From contig JABAKD010000025.1 in assembly GCA_012845835.1 (NCBI GenBank), positions 10,049,779 to 10,113,778 of the forward strand: 64,000 nucleotides of DNA, in the 5' to 3' direction. Shown here piece by piece: positions 9,836-19,910 of the stretch (the first letter of the stretch is position 1; each line of letters begins with the position of its first letter). The notes below the pieces were generated by a model, which ran no database searches, had not been told where the DNA came from, and saw only the letters and a program-made list of their open reading frames with translations. The position numbers and the translations under genes were made by a program. This DNA is from Undaria pinnatifida (lineage: Eukaryota; Sar; Phaeophyceae; Laminariales; Alariaceae).

Positions 9836-10330
9836 GACATTATTATTAATACATACTTCGAAGTATAGTCTAGAGGATAATAAGCCAAAATTAGAATAAC
9901 AATCAATGTGATGTCTGTGATTCAGTGAGGCTTTGCTGTCGTTCTACGACACGGAAGTTCCGACCAGATAGTCAACACTTTTCATGAAACGTTGTGGTCA
10001 GAGTCAAGGAGAGAAGGTTTTATTTCGTCGTTCAAAACCGTGGAACTTTGTTATACATATTATCAAGGAAGCGTTTCGCGTCTTGTGTCGCTGAAACTCT
10101 ACGGTTCGGTTCATGGGGGGCTGAAATCGCTCGTTCAAAACCAATGAAGTTTTAGGTCCTCCTGCAAGGAGGGGTTTACTTGCTCTAACTCACACATGGT
10201 GTTGGTGCTTTTGAGTCTCCTGTACGCTCGTGTTATAGATACTTGTAGAGTGCTCCGTGTAGACGGATAGACGACAATAACAGGAATCGTGTTCTACGAT
10301 AGATACATGTATCACTTTTTTTTCACTTGT
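9836..10330. repeat. Further degenerate 'GGAACTTTG' repeats
   Basis: Continues the 9035-9330 pattern: 'TTCTACGACACGGAAGTTCC', 'TTCAAAACCGTGGAACTTTG', 'TTCAAAACCAATGAAGTTTT', each followed by ATCAAGGA or TCAAGGAG phrases. Confidence 0.5.
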
Positions 10331-10334
10331 TTGT

Positions 10335-10440
10335 TACTGAGCGACGGCCTTTAGCGCCCCGAAACCCGTCTCTATACTAACTCCAAGTAAATTTTCTCCA
10401 AAAAAATGAGTTTCCAGTCGTGAAAGACGTTCAACACCAA
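10335..10440 (-). repeat. Dispersed family I copy
   Basis: Minus-strand reading 'GAAAGACGTTC..CGACTGGAAACTCATTTTT..AAATTTACTTGGAGTTAGTATAGAG' matches the family I consensus (see 15100-15180). Confidence 0.65.
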
Positions 10441-11660
10441 AAATCGCCGGAAGCGGTTTGTTGGTAATAACTGTGCTGCGAGTACGCGCGCATGTTTTCA
10501 TGGGCGGAAGGCCGTCCGGTCTGTGTTGCTGCTGCTGGTTTGTATCTCTATTATTATTTTGTGCAGTGTTCAACGCGCTGAAAGCCGTGCGCGGTGTGGT
10601 TGCTGTGCCGGTATACTTTGTTGTTTGTCGTTCGAAGGGCCTGCCCTAGAGGTGCAGCTCGTCGGGTGACTTACAATATGTAAATCAGATGTAAATAAGG
10701 ACCGCTGCGTTGCTTCCTTCGGCTCGTACCATAAATATGAATGGACCCTTCCGCACAGCTCGCACTCGCTGCTGCTGTATGTACGTCTACCTCCTCCAGC
10801 ACCCCCCCCCCCCGCATCTCGTATCATAGCCGTCGTGCAAATTTTGTGCATCTACTGTGTAGACTGTTATTAATAGTGAAACATTGAGATGTATCACGCC
10901 GCTTGCAAAGTTGAGTTTCAATCATTCAATTAGTTGTACTCACAGCTGGCGTTTTTGGATTTTTGTAAAATACTTCGAAGTTCGTATGCAGCAGTGACCG
11001 TTGGGATATTACCGCCAATGTCCATGTTCTCCAAGCCGTCTTAGATTTGTGTTCAGTGGATGGTAGATATCCAACTTGGTCGTGTCGTCGTGTCGCACAG
11101 CAGCATCGTGCATTACATCACAGCATTAAGAAATAAGGATAGTGTACGATCTTATTTTCGCCGTTTCATTTCAAGTTTTGTTCCTGTCCGAGAAAATCCC
11201 GCCGCGTTTTTCTGGTGTCGGCGTGATTAGCTGTGCGTGCTCCTGTGTGCTGTACGCTGTGTGATGGTGCTGTGCGCAGGTGCGGGTACTGTGCGCAGGT
11301 GCTGGTGCTGGTGTAGGCTATCTGATGCCACGGAGCGATGGCAGAGATATGAGGGTTGGACCTTCTAGCTTGGGCGAAGCGTCGAAGCGATGGAGGTGGG
11401 CGCTGCTGTAAATTTCAACATTCGAGTCGTTTGAGTATGATGGGTGAAAGATAACCATATTTTGGATTCAAATAAAATCGATACTCGTATCATGCCCGTA
11501 CGTAATATAGTCTACTCGTTTTGGCAACTACGTACGGTACATGGTGTGAGCTGCATCTACGTGCGGTGTCTATTAATAGTGCATCGAAAGTTGTTTCCCC
11601 GAAGAGTCGTGCCAAGAGCATATTGACGTTTCCATATCTATTAATTCGATTAGGAGTCGG
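10441..11660. other. Unique sequence, no gene firmly supported
   Basis: One weak exon-like piece, 10567-10609, follows ttattattttgtgcag and reads FNALKAVRGVVAVP before a GTATAC. It is too short to accept alone. 11230-11310 has imperfect GTGCTG/GTGCGCAGGTGC repeats. Otherwise I see nothing I can name. Confidence 0.4.
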
Positions 11661-11664
11661 ATCC

Positions 11665-11995
11665 ACACCCATTTTTACGGTCGATCGTCGATGTACCCGC
11701 ACTTCAACTTTGCAAGCTCTGCGTGATACAGATGCACATACATGCGCGCTATCATACACCGGTCGCGCACATGTTCACATTCTCGTCAGAAATATTTCAT
11801 CTGGTACTGCTGTAGTTGGCATCTTGGTGACTCCCTCCCCCCTGACGATACCAAGGCCAACTGGGGGGAAATCACACCCATGTTCACACGGTCGATATAG
11901 TCGGTACCCCCATTTATTTCAACTTTGTAGGCTGGCTGCGTGATACAGATGCACATGCGCTATCATGCACACCACCAGGGCCAACGCAAGGGGGA
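11665..11995. repeat. About 210-bp tandem duplication (two copies)
   Basis: 'CGGTCGAT(C/A)..CGATGTACCC' + 'ATTTCAACTTTG' + 'TGCGTGATACAGATGCACAT' + 'GCGCTATCAT' at 11678-11755 recurs at 11889-11965. 'CCAAGGCCAACTGGGGG' at 11850 matches 'CCAGGGCCAACGCAAGGGGG' at 11976. Confidence 0.75.
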
Positions 11996-12249
11996 AATCA
12001 CATACATAGACACACCTGGTAGTGAAAATTGACGCAGTCACGATATTCTGATTTCTCGACCTGCGGTTAGTATCGAGAGGCCATAATTCACCACCAAAAC
12101 GACCGCACATGTTTTGTTGTTTTGAAAAAAATCGAAAACACACACCTAGTCTAGTCTACACGTACAGTTGTGAGATATTTGAGGATTTCGTCGAAAACTC
12201 GTCTCTGCAAGCTGTGCGTGTGCTACTCGGACGATCGCGCGTGTTTTTT

Positions 12250-12348
12250 TTACGGGGTGTATATGTTCTACGGAAGGATATTGGTCGGCGGCTTGGTACA
12301 GTCTAGACTAAATGTTCTAAGGAAGGATATTGGTCGGCGACTTCCCCA
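12250..12348. repeat. Short direct repeat pair
   Basis: 'ATGTTCTACGGAAGGATATTGGTCGGCGGCTT' (12268 on) and 'ATGTTCTAAGGAAGGATATTGGTCGGCGACTT' (12312 on; words shortened here) are two near-identical copies 44 bases apart. Confidence 0.85.
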
Positions 12349-12487
12349 TGGTGCTGGTTAAGAGTACCAGGGCTTTTAAGAGGTCCGCGTGCTAAAATAT
12401 CCCTCAAAAGATTAGACTTCAGCTATTACATTTCTACCGGAGATCGAGCACCTATCATATGTGACCCACGCGTACCCCGCAATACAG

Positions 12488-12690
12488 CCCTACTCGGCCG
12501 CCAGCGTCCACCGTGGGCTTACACGAAGTCTTCAGCACGGGCGCAGCGGTGCCTACGAACGCCCCCAACCAAAATCAACACATAAACACGATTACGGTGC
12601 GAACACTGGAGACAACAACTTGGTTTTCGCAGCACAGCAGGATCACACAAAGAAACGCGTGTGCAGAATTGAGCGCAACACGACCAAAAA
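12488..12690 (+). CDS. Candidate internal exon, Gln/Asn/His-rich protein
   Basis: A possible acceptor (gcaatacag) precedes CCC TAC TCG, and the stretch ends at a good GTAAGAAGG donor, leaving two bases. The frame reads through SAASVHRGLTRSL, GAYERPQPKSTHKHDYGANT and KRVCRIERNTTK. A second frame (NAPNQNQHINTITVRTLETT) is also open to the same donor, so the frame is not certain. It lies between the repeats at 12.3 kb and MITE E at 12.9 kb. I do not recognise the protein. Confidence 0.4.
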
Positions 12691-12900
12691 GTAAGAAGGA
12701 AAGAGGGGTTGCGCTTTTAGTCTATAGCCTTTAGTTTTTTTTTCATGACAAACGGGACTTCTTCAGAGGTGAGAGGAGGACACCACCCTATAACTAGCGT
12801 TTGAAACTCACCTCTGCACTTTTTTTTTTTTCAAGGTATAGTCTATGCGTCTAGGCCACGAGTTGCACTTGTTCAGTTTTCTCGAAGTCAAATCCGTTTC

Positions 12901-13157
12901 GGAGTCGTTCTACGGTAGCCCCTCCAACCTTTCTTCAACCAAATCGCCGGTTTTGAAGCCAGCTCCAGACCGTATCTCCTGGGGACTACAGTGCCACTTG
13001 CCATCCCAGACGTCCTCTCTCGATGGTCCTTTGCAATCAAGAAACCACAGTAAGATGCTTGTTTCATAGCATCCGCCCCCTCGTGTCGAGCACCCACGAA
13101 ACGTTTGCTAGAGCAAACCGTTGGTATTTTTGGGGGGCTAGATCGTAGAATCAGTCC
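12901..13157 (+). mobile_element. MITE family E, copy 1
   Basis: Left end GGAGTCGTTCTACGGTAGCCC, then 'AAATCGCCGGTTTTGAAGCC', 'CCAGCTCCAGACCGTATCTCC', 'TCGTGTCGAGCACCCACGAA', and right end GGGGGGCTAGATCGTAGAATC. The ends form imperfect inverted repeats of about 25 bp. About 257 bp, one of five copies. Confidence 0.85.
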
Positions 13158-13295
13158 CTGGTGTGCTCAAACAGGGGTACCTATAGATGTGACGCACTGC
13201 AAGGATAGGGGTGTCGTCACCGGAGTTTTCATCAGAGTCCTCACTTGATGAACTCCTCCTCTTCTTTTTCCTTTTTTTTTTACTAAACAAACTAC

Positions 13296-13575
13296 TTTCC
13301 AGCCTCTGGACAAGCGGTGGTCTCAGGTAGGTGTGTCGTCCCTTCGTCCCCCCCCCCCGGTTCTTGCCTTCAATTTTTCTCGCTCATGTAGGGTTCAGCA
13401 ATTCCATTGCTCGTCGATTTTTCATCGAGTGTTGCTAGAACTCACGCTCTCGGGCCTTCCGCAAGCCAACTTGTGCACAAGAAAGAAGTCTCGGCGAATT
13501 CATACGAGCATGCACTCGGGGGGACATCGAACTCACGAAACTGACCTACGCCACCGGGGCGACCGGCCTCTTGTA
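13296..13575 (+). repeat. Dispersed family J copy (plus orientation)
   Basis: Matches the reverse complement of 4180-4480 along about 280 bp. It begins with TTTCCAGCCTCTGGACAAGC, which looks like an acceptor plus micro-exon, but the second copy shows that this is repeat sequence. Confidence 0.8.
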
Positions 13576-13639
13576 CCTCTCTGAGGGAGGCGAACATCGA
13601 TTTTGAGTAAACGGGGAAGGGGCGCAACCCGACGAACGA

Positions 13640-13810
13640 ACAAAACCCACGGCCTCATAGGCACAACAAACAAACATGAGATCTCGAAAAACACGAACGA
13701 TTTTTTTTTTTCGACGGTTTTTGGGTTAAAGAGGCCCGTCATTCAGGAAACAAAATAGCCAATCGCCAAAAAAAGGTATATATACCTATACCTCTATCAG
13801 AACCTCACGG
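13640..13810 (-). mobile_element. Right part of MITE family B
   Basis: 'GACGGTTTTTGGGTTAAAGAGG', 'CCCGTCATTCAGGAAACAA' and 'ACCTCTATCAGAAC' match the B end seen at 44580-44677. Confidence 0.6.
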
Positions 13811-14034
13811 CATTTTTTTTTTTTTGGTTCACGAGTTTCTCACCATCATATAGCCCTATCGTATCGTGGAAGACGTTTTCCCCCCTGGTTTGCACGTACG
13901 AGTAGCCCGCGGTCGAAAAGTCCCGCTAAGCACCCTCGAATCATCCCGCGGTCGGTGGGGCTACCCTTTTCTTTTTTTTTTTTTTGGATCTAAAACCGTT
14001 TCCGGCCGGGTTGAGTTTCTCAACCGTTGGGCGC

Positions 14035-14318
14035 AGAACCATCGTCCTGTTGTGGTACGATAACTTTTATGCGAGCATCGTCTTGTTGTGTGGGACTAGC
14101 GGCGCATAGAAACGTTTTTGGTTGGGAACTACCGGTGGGTACAATAGTTTCACGAGCATCGTCTCGTTGTAGGGCTAGCGGCGCATAGAAATGTTTTGGT
14201 TGGGGTGAGAATGCGCGAACGCATGCCTTCGAATTAGTGTTCCGCGTGAGGTATTGAGCTCCTCGTGCTAGGAGCTCAGAAAATTTCTGCTGCCCCTCTA
14301 GCGTGGGATGACTCCCTC
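14035..14318 (+). repeat. Dispersed family A copy 1, with internal duplication
   Basis: Order: 'GCGCATAGAAACGTTTTTGG', 'GCGCGAACGCATGCCTTCGA', 'GAGCTCCTCGTGCTAGGAGCTC', 'TTTCTGCTGCCCCTCTAGCG', TGGGATGACTCC. The first 80 bases are duplicated (14072 and 14154). Other copies: 28462, 36036, 37795, 43925, 44160 and 50508. Confidence 0.8.
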
Positions 14319-14381
14319 GTCCCACCCCGGACCAACGTGGAGAGCTGGCCCCGCACAGCCACCAGATCGCGCTGTCTACTA

Positions 14382-14572
14382 CAGTGGGTATCCCCACTTA
14401 AGAGCACCCAAGAATAGAGAGCGTTCGGGACTTAAGAGCGGTCAAAATCGGCGTGTCCCGCCAAAACAAGAAAGGCATACTTTTGCGCAACTACAGATCA
14501 AGAGCAACGTGTCGTTCAGAGCGCGCCTGTCTCGTCTTCTCTCGGGGCGCCCTTAAATCAGGGTACCCACTG
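14382..14572. mobile_element. pogo/Tc1-like MITE, 191 bp, TA target duplication
   Basis: Left end CAGTGGGTATCCCCACTTAA and right end TTAAATCAGGGTACCCACTG are inverted repeats. TA flanks both sides (14380-14381, 14573-14574). CAGTGGG ends with TA duplications are typical of pogo/Tc1-mariner elements. There is no coding capacity. A second copy of nearly the same length lies at 51401-51593. Confidence 0.8.
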
Positions 14573-14694
14573 TATTGTACTTGGCATGTGTTCAGGTTCC
14601 CCTTTTCACAACACCGCGTCGAACTTTGCGCATACCGGGGGCGTGCTGCAGCGTCACATGCCACGGCCGAGATGCACCCTTTGACCCCTGGGGG

Positions 14695-14900
14695 GCTGAC
14701 GCCTGGTACGATAGAGGTAGCTCTACTTGGCGTTTTCTTTTCTTCTTCTTCAGAGTTTCGGGACGCCTCAACCCAGTATCTCTGGAAAACGTCATTTTTA
14801 GGTTTTTGTCACTTTTTTCCCTGTTCTTAAAAAACCTAGGGTGCCTGAGATTGTTTTCATCGGGTTTTTTTAGGCAACATCATATTTATCAAAATCAGCT
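14695..14900 (+). mobile_element. Left part of MITE family B
   Basis: 'GCCTGGTACGATAGAGGTAGC' then 'TTTCGGGACGCCTCAACCCAG' fits the B left half. The right half is not recognisable. Confidence 0.45.
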
Positions 14901-15009
14901 ATATTTTTAGGGGGGTTTGGTACAGAGCCCGTCAAACAAATTGGTGCACCTGCACCGTGGCACGTGCCGGCTTCGCCCTTGAGGATCTCCATGCCTCACG
15001 GCCAAGGCA

Positions 15010-15290
15010 GAGGTCGGGGGTGTCCCGTTTGGGGCCTCTTCTTCAAGTGTCTCGGGGTCACTCGCGCGAGTCACCCTCCCCCCCCCGTTTCTTAACGCCT
15101 TTAGAACTGGAAACCCGTTTCGGGGGATAGATTACTTGGAGTTGGTATAGGGAGGGGTTAGAGGCTCTAAAGGGGTTAGTGTTTTTTTCGACATTAATCC
15201 GTAATGGATCGGTCAGCTGCTAAAAAACGGGGCCTCCAATTGTTTTTTTGTGTTCATGTGAGGTACAGAGGCGCTCGTTCGAGTGGTGAA
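15010..15290 (+). mobile_element. Family C element enclosing a family I unit
   Basis: 15053-15085 has CTCGGGGTCACTCGCGCGAG followed by a C-run. 15264-15290 has GAGGTACAGAGGCGCTCGTTCGAGT, the other C palindrome. Between them lies a family I unit (15100-15180), so this copy is composite. Confidence 0.6.
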
Positions 15291-15322
15291 AAAATCTAGC
15301 AGGGAAAAAACGAGGCTCATCC

Positions 15323-15604
15323 GACGCGTGCTGCGACAGAGGTACCACCGTTTTGTGTCGAAATGTTTTCTGAATGACGGGGCCTCCTTGACACAAAAAT
15401 CGTCGGAAAATAAATAAATAATAGGCCTTTTTTTTGGGGGGGGGGGCATGATTCTCGTTGTGTACCTAAGGCCATGGTGTTTTTCATCCGAGGTAGCAGT
15501 TTTTGACTCTTCTCCAAAAATGTATATTCGTGTTAAGCTCCCAAATTGAGGAACCTCTCAGAAACAAAAAGTGGCGCGCCTCTAGTAGTCGTAGCACCCG
15601 TGAC
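15323..15604 (+). mobile_element. MITE family B, full length
   Basis: GACGCGTGCTGCGACAGAGG at the left and CCTCTAGTAGTCGTAGCACCCG at the right. The standard inner order is present: 'TTTTCTGAATGACGGGGCC', 'TCGTCGGAAAATAAA', 'ATGATTCTCGTTGTGTACC', 'AAGCTCCCAAATTGAGGAAC'. About 282 bp. Confidence 0.85.
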
Positions 15605-15626
15605 CTGGGTCCTTTGAGCGTCTCAG

Positions 15627-16039
15627 GGCAAGTCAGCTCGCAATACGCACCTTCACGAACTCCCACACGCTCCTGCCCTCCTCGCGCGACTTGTGCGTGT
15701 CGGATCGCTCGCAGAGCCAAGCGGCGTCGAGCTGCTGACGCCGGCACGACGGAGGATGATGCCAAACGAGGAAGAGGAAGAGGAGGAGGAGGAGGAGGAG
15801 GAGGACGAGGAGGAGGTGGACGGGGAGGGGGGAAAGGGGGAATCACGTTCACCGTCACTCCTCGTCCCGTTGCGGGGGGACAGCCGCGCAACCCTGAGCG
15901 GGGGGGTGGCAACGGCAATGACCACGAAGCTTCGGAGGAAAACAACCGGACTGCTGCTTGCCCTGCGTCTGGCACCGATCAGACTACTGGCGCTACTTTT
16001 GGGGTCGTCGGCAACGAAGACTTTGTCTCACCGGTACGA
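15627..16039 (+). CDS. Exon(s) of an acidic, Glu-rich protein (frame broken at a G-run)
   Basis: An AG after 'gcgtctcag' opens the frame GKSARNTHLHELPHAPALL, VRVGSLAEPSGVELLTPARR, then a run of about a dozen Glu and DEEEVDGEG. Near the G-rich stretch 15825-15860 the better frame changes to the one reading ITFTVTPRPVAGGQPRNPER, NDHEASEENNRTAACPASG and TFGVVGNEDFVSP, which ends at a CACCG|GTACGA donor near 16039. Both halves look coding, so a one-base error or indel in the G-run is the simplest view. An unrecognised small intron is the alternative. The Glu run is a coded GAG/GAA repeat. It sits between MITE B (15323) and MITE E (16147). The protein is not recognised. Confidence 0.5.
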
Positions 16040-16146
16040 AAACCCTTCACGGGGGTTGGGGGCCCGGGTGGGGCGGTTTCCAATACGCTAGGAAGATGTT
16101 ATTGGGGATGCATGGCAACCACTGATCTAGCACCTCGACCACTGGC

Positions 16147-16402
16147 GAGTTCTTGCTACGGTAGCCCCCCCCCCAACTTTTCTTTAACGAAATCGCCGGT
16201 TTTGAAACCAGCTCCCGGCCGTATCTCCACAAATACTGTGTCCCAGGAAACCCCGACGTCATCGGTCGACGGACCTTGGCACAGAATAAAATATGTGGAG
16301 ACAATTTTGCTGATAGGATCCTTCCTCGAGTCGAGTAGCCATAGAACGTTCGTAAAAAAAAGAAAATTACCCGTTTTGAGGGGGGTTATCGTAGAATCAG
16401 TC
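16147..16402 (+). mobile_element. MITE family E, copy 2
   Basis: GAGTTCTTGCTACGGTAGCCC to GGTTATCGTAGAATCAGTC, with the same inner words as copy 1 (AACGAAATCGCCGGTTTTGA, CAGCTCCCGGCCGTATCTCC). About 256 bp. It probably lies in an intron between 15.6 and 16.8 kb. Confidence 0.85.
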
Positions 16403-16496
16403 TGGCGCTAGTTTTGGCGTCTCGTCGGCGCCGAAAAATTATTGTCCCGATGCCGAGGGGGCTCGTTTAGTTACACTTTTTTTCTGCCGTCCCCAG

Positions 16497-16651
16497 CGGT
16501 GAATGCTGCATCTCTTGCGCATTCACTATCTTGGGATCCGCACCGCTGTTCATTCAGCCTGGACCTCCGACATCCCCATGAGTTGCCGTCTCTTTTAGTC
16601 AACGTCTGCGGCGAGGCCCCTTTGAAAACAGCTAAACGGCAGACGCCTTAA
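16497..16651 (+). CDS. Candidate exon with stop
   Basis: A strong acceptor (tttctgccgtccccag) is followed by two bases and the frame VNAASLAHSLSWDPHRCSFS, LDLRHPHELPSLLVNVCGEA, ending at TAA (16649-16651). It lies between exon candidates at 15.6 and 16.8 kb, so it may be an alternative terminal exon, a decayed exon or a chance frame. The protein is not recognised. Confidence 0.35.
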
Positions 16652-16843
16652 GCGCTCGAGGCCCGTAAGAAACGCTCCACACGAATGAAACTTTCTTCTT
16701 CCTTCCTCTTCTTCCTCTCGTTCCTCTCCTTCCTTCCAACAACGACAACGCTGGCCACTTTTGCACACCTATTTATCTCCCTTTCAGAAAGTGACTACAT
16801 CTCACCGCCCTCCTTGGGGAAGAGGAGGCCTTCCCTTTCCTAG

Positions 16844-17293
16844 CTGGTTTGGTTCCACGATCTCCGCCAAACATTCCTCCGCGAAGGGGAAACCCCGCGA
16901 GGCACACCACATCAATGGTATCAAGGGGGCGGAGACGGCACCAACGGAGGCAGCAACGGTGGCATTGGCGGTGAATTCAATGCCGGAGGCAACTACTCAT
17001 CGAAAAACGATGAAACCGTGCGCCAGGAAACGGTGTATCATTCTTCCTCAGGGAGCGGTGGTTCCTAAGCTAGCGCTAATGCCTCCAGAGGTAAGTGGCA
17101 TGCCACCACTGGTGCAGGTTGTGTTGGTAGTCGTGTTAGCTTGTAAAACCGGGTTCCAATGCCTTCTTAGTTTCTTAAGCATGACGGCTTCTACATTCCG
17201 CCCAAAACGCGGACTCTTAAGGGTATGGACAAGCGCAATTCGATGAACAGTCTTGTGGGCTACGCGGGCAAACGAATACCTGCTGTCGATTAG
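16844..17293 (+). CDS. 3'-terminal two exons of a Gly/Ser/Asn-rich protein
   Basis: The first exon follows cttccctttcctag at 16844 and ends at a consensus donor GTAAGT (17091). The second starts after ccttcttag at 17171 and stops at TAG (17291-17293). The intron is 80 bases and both borders are phase 0. The frame at the splice reads GAVVPKLALMPPE then FLKHDGFYIPPKTRTLKGMD, KRNSMNSLVGYAGKRIPAVD, stop. Upstream in exon one the most protein-like frame is another one (LVWFHDLRQTFLREGETPRG, GGIGGEFNAGGNYSSKNDE), which would need a frame change near 17040-17060 to meet the splice frame. An indel or local decay is therefore suspected. I do not recognise the family. Confidence 0.6.
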
Positions 17294-17417
17294 CACAACA
17301 CAAACCGCGCCCACGGTTTGGGGACCAACCACAGTGGGGTGTGCCCAATTTCAAGTTCCCCTCGGAACAGGCCAGCGCTATCTCTCTTACCCCTGCCCCA
17401 CTCTAAAATGAGTAATA

Positions 17418-17725
17418 GATACATGCTACGATATAGATGCACCGCTTTTCTTTCCCTACAATGTTCTTCGCTAGAATAGCCCACCACCTCACTCGCAAAA
17501 AACGTGACTTAAGATCGGAGCACACAAGAAAGTGCAGCTTTGATGAACAGACTCATGGCCTAGCTACAAGAAACAATATTCACAATTAAAAAACAAAGAC
17601 GATCATGATTTTTTTTTTCCGACGTTTTTTTAGGGGGGGGTAAGGAGCCCCCCCGTTATTTCAGAAAAAAAAAATTCGCCAGAAAATGGTATACCTTAAT
17701 AATTACCTCGATCGCAAGCAGGCGT
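17418..17725 (-). mobile_element. MITE family B, full length, reverse inner order
   Basis: Left end GATACATGCTACGATATAGATGC and right end TACCTCGATCGCAAGCAGGCG. The inside includes 'GATGAACAGACTCATGGCCTAG' and 'GGTAAGGAGCCCCCCCGTTA'. About 308 bp. Confidence 0.75.
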
Positions 17726-17729
17726 CATT

Positions 17730-17975
17730 ATTATATAGGTGTTTAGTATAGGCGTGACAGTCCCGTACCCCTCTGTCCGGTAAACATAAGCAACAACTAG
17801 TTTCATTATTAATGGCCAACTTAAGGTTTTTGCTTTACTTTTCCACTGACATGAGCGGTAGATTTTTTACATATATATGTATACCAGGTATCATATAGGC
17901 GTCACAAAAGGCGCGAAACAAACCGTGTATATAATACAGGCGTCACAAAAAGCGCGAAACAAACCGCCGATTTCA
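17730..17975. repeat. Short direct repeats with CGTCACAAAA
   Basis: 'ATAGGCGTCACAAAAGGCGCGAAACAAACCG' (17897) and 'ACAGGCGTCACAAAAAGCGCGAAACAAACCG' (17937; both shortened here) are 41 bases apart. A weaker third copy lies near 17745. Confidence 0.7.
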
Positions 17976-18102
17976 CCGGCATTTTAAAAGTCTGTTTTTT
18001 TTTCTTCTTTTGTCACGGACGCTCTTCAAATCGGGTTCCCCGCTGTACCTGAGCAAGTGACTATAATACGGCGACTTTCGAAGTTGGTTCGTTAAAAAAA
18101 AC

Positions 18103-18426
18103 AGGCGTGCTACACGACAGGGGGAGGGGGGGCTTTCTTCCTTTTCCTTTTTTTTTCTCTCTCTCTCTTTCTGGGCGACGGGGCTCCTTAAGCCAAACTC
18201 GTCGGGGGATGCATGTCTCTCTCGTTTTGTTGCCGTGTAGTATTCGGTTGTTTTTTGTCGTGCCCAGGCCGCAGGGAGTTCCAAAAGGTTTTTCCCGCTC
18301 GCATGCCTTTTATACGTTGCTTACCTAGGCCACGGAATAAGGGTTTGCTTGCTTGTTTGTTTGTTTGTTTCTCTGAACCAGGTTTTTTTGGGAAAAAAAT
18401 ATGTCGAGCTCCCAATGTGAGGAACT
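18103..18426 (+). mobile_element. MITE family B (cluster of three, copy 1)
   Basis: AGGCGTGCTACACGACAG start, 'GGGCGACGGGGCTCCTTAAG' and 'GTCGTGCCCAGGCCGCAGGG'. The right end seems lost where the next copy begins. Confidence 0.65.
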
Positions 18427-18428
18427 CG

Positions 18429-18803
18429 GCGCGTGCTACGGTGTAGAGGCAGCACTTTCCGTCTGAAATGGTCTCTGAACGATTAGTCTAAGCTCCTTAG
18501 CCCAATATCGTCGGAAATCTAGGCTTGTTTTTTTTCTTTTGCATGAAAAACGGGGCTTCTTAAGCCAGTATCGTTGGCAATCAATGTTTGTTTTTTTCTT
18601 TCGCATGAAGATTCTTCGTCGTGTACCCGGTACCTTTGTAGGCCACATGCGATTTTTTTCATCCGGTATGATACGTAGCAGTTTTATTTTTCCCACGAAA
18701 AAAAAAATACAGTTTTTTTGGGAGAGTGTCTTAAGCTCCCGAACTGAGGGGCCTCAGAGAAGAAAAAAAAAAGTGGTACACCCCTATATCGCAGCACGCG
18801 TCG
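18429..18803 (+). mobile_element. MITE family B (cluster copy 2) with internal duplication
   Basis: Starts GCGCGTGCTACGGTGTAGAGG and ends CCCCTATATCGCAGCACGCGTC. The GGCTCCTTAGCCCAATATCG...TCGCATGA block occurs twice (18492-18544 and 18550-18607), so the copy is longer than usual. Confidence 0.75.
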
Positions 18804-18821
18804 CCACCTGAAAAAAACAGG

Positions 18822-19031
18822 CACGCGTGCTACGGTGAGGGGTGTGCACCATGCTTTTTTATGGGGCTCCTCACTTGACCCAATTCGACAAAAAAACTCG
18901 TGACCCAAGCATACAGCGCACAACGACTTTGAAAAACAAGAAAGTCATTTCTCCGATGAGCGTGGGTTAGGAAGCCTCGTCACGCAGAAAATGTTTTAGC
19001 CAACGGTGCTACCTCTGTCGTGGCCCGCGTC
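18822..19031 (+). mobile_element. MITE family B (cluster copy 3, shortened)
   Basis: ACGCGTGCTACGGTGAGGGG start and TGCTACCTCTGTCGTGGCCCGCGTC end (inverted), about 210 bp. Confidence 0.7.
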
Positions 19032-19087
19032 AATGAGCGTCGCACCTCTACTCCATCACTCGTCTAATCGGCTTCGAACATTCTCTC

Positions 19088-19735
19088 TTGTTCCGGTCGC
19101 GTTCCCCCCCGCCCACCGTCTTCGAAAAGGTGATCTGGTCGCTAACACAGGACTCGCCGGCAGCGCCCTCGCATCAAAACACCGGGTTTGCAAACAGTCC
19201 GAAGAGCGCAACAAGCAGGGGTTTTAATGGGCGTGTTCTGGACCCCAGACAAACATTCGTCGCAGCGCTCCCACCGCTCGTCGCCGGCGGAGGTGACTTG
19301 GAGCCAGACACTGGCCCGGGTACGGGGCCTTCTTTTCCCCCTCCGTCGTCCACACCCGTGGAGGAGGTTAGCCTTGGCCATCGCACTGGGTACGGCCAGC
19401 AATGCGATGGCGACAACGGCAAACATGGCCTTTGCCACGAAAGCGTTAAGGACAGGGAATTCGCCAGTGCCGATAACTACAAGAAAACCGCCCGTCGCGA
19501 CGACGAAAAGGGCGGAAACAAGTTTTACGGCAACTACTGTAGAGAAGGCGGCCGCGGGCACAAAACCAAAGGGGACGGTACATATCACGACGATCATGGC
19601 GACGATAATCACGGCGACGACTGCAGCAACGACGACGACAGATACGACGACAACGAAGCCGGAAATAACGACGGCAACGGCCGTGAAACTGACGACAGCA
19701 ACGACAACGGCGCAAACCTAAACGATCGACTGCGC
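19088..19735 (+). CDS. Coding-like region, Asp/Asn/Gly- or Thr-rich
   Basis: The plus frame from 19088 stays open to 20950. Its first part reads LDPRQTFVAALPPLVAGGGD, LEPDTGPGTGPSFPPPSSTP and VEEVSLGHRTGYGQQCDGDN, then becomes a D/N/G-rich stretch from GACGAC/AACGAC repeats (19560-19730). A second frame in the same place gives a Thr-rich reading (ATTANMAFATKALRTGNSPV, TTATTAATTTTDTTTT) that ends at 19721. The first part looks coding; which frame is used after 19.4 kb is unclear. It lies just after the MITE B cluster and upstream of the exon at 19911. The family is unknown. Confidence 0.4.
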
Positions 19736-19910
19736 CGGTTTTTCCCCAACGACGCGATCATCCCCCGCGCTCCAGCGCCATCCCTCTTCACACCTTCCGC
19801 GGCTGCCAACGCTGCCGCCGCCGCCGCCGACGCCGCCGCCTCAACCGCCGCTGTACGCAATAAAAAAACGGCAACAAAGCCCAGGCACGGCTGTAACAAC
19901 CAACCGTTAG

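Noticed and set aside
13303-13326. Micro-exon reading PLDKRWSQ with branch-point-like TACTAAAC, acceptor and GTAGGT donor
   Set aside because: It is the start of a family J copy; the second copy has the same sequence in other surroundings.
19142-19612. Hydrophobic minus-strand ORF resembling a membrane protein
   Set aside because: It is the complement of ACN/GAC-rich triplets; antisense of such repeats always reads as Val/Ala/Ile.
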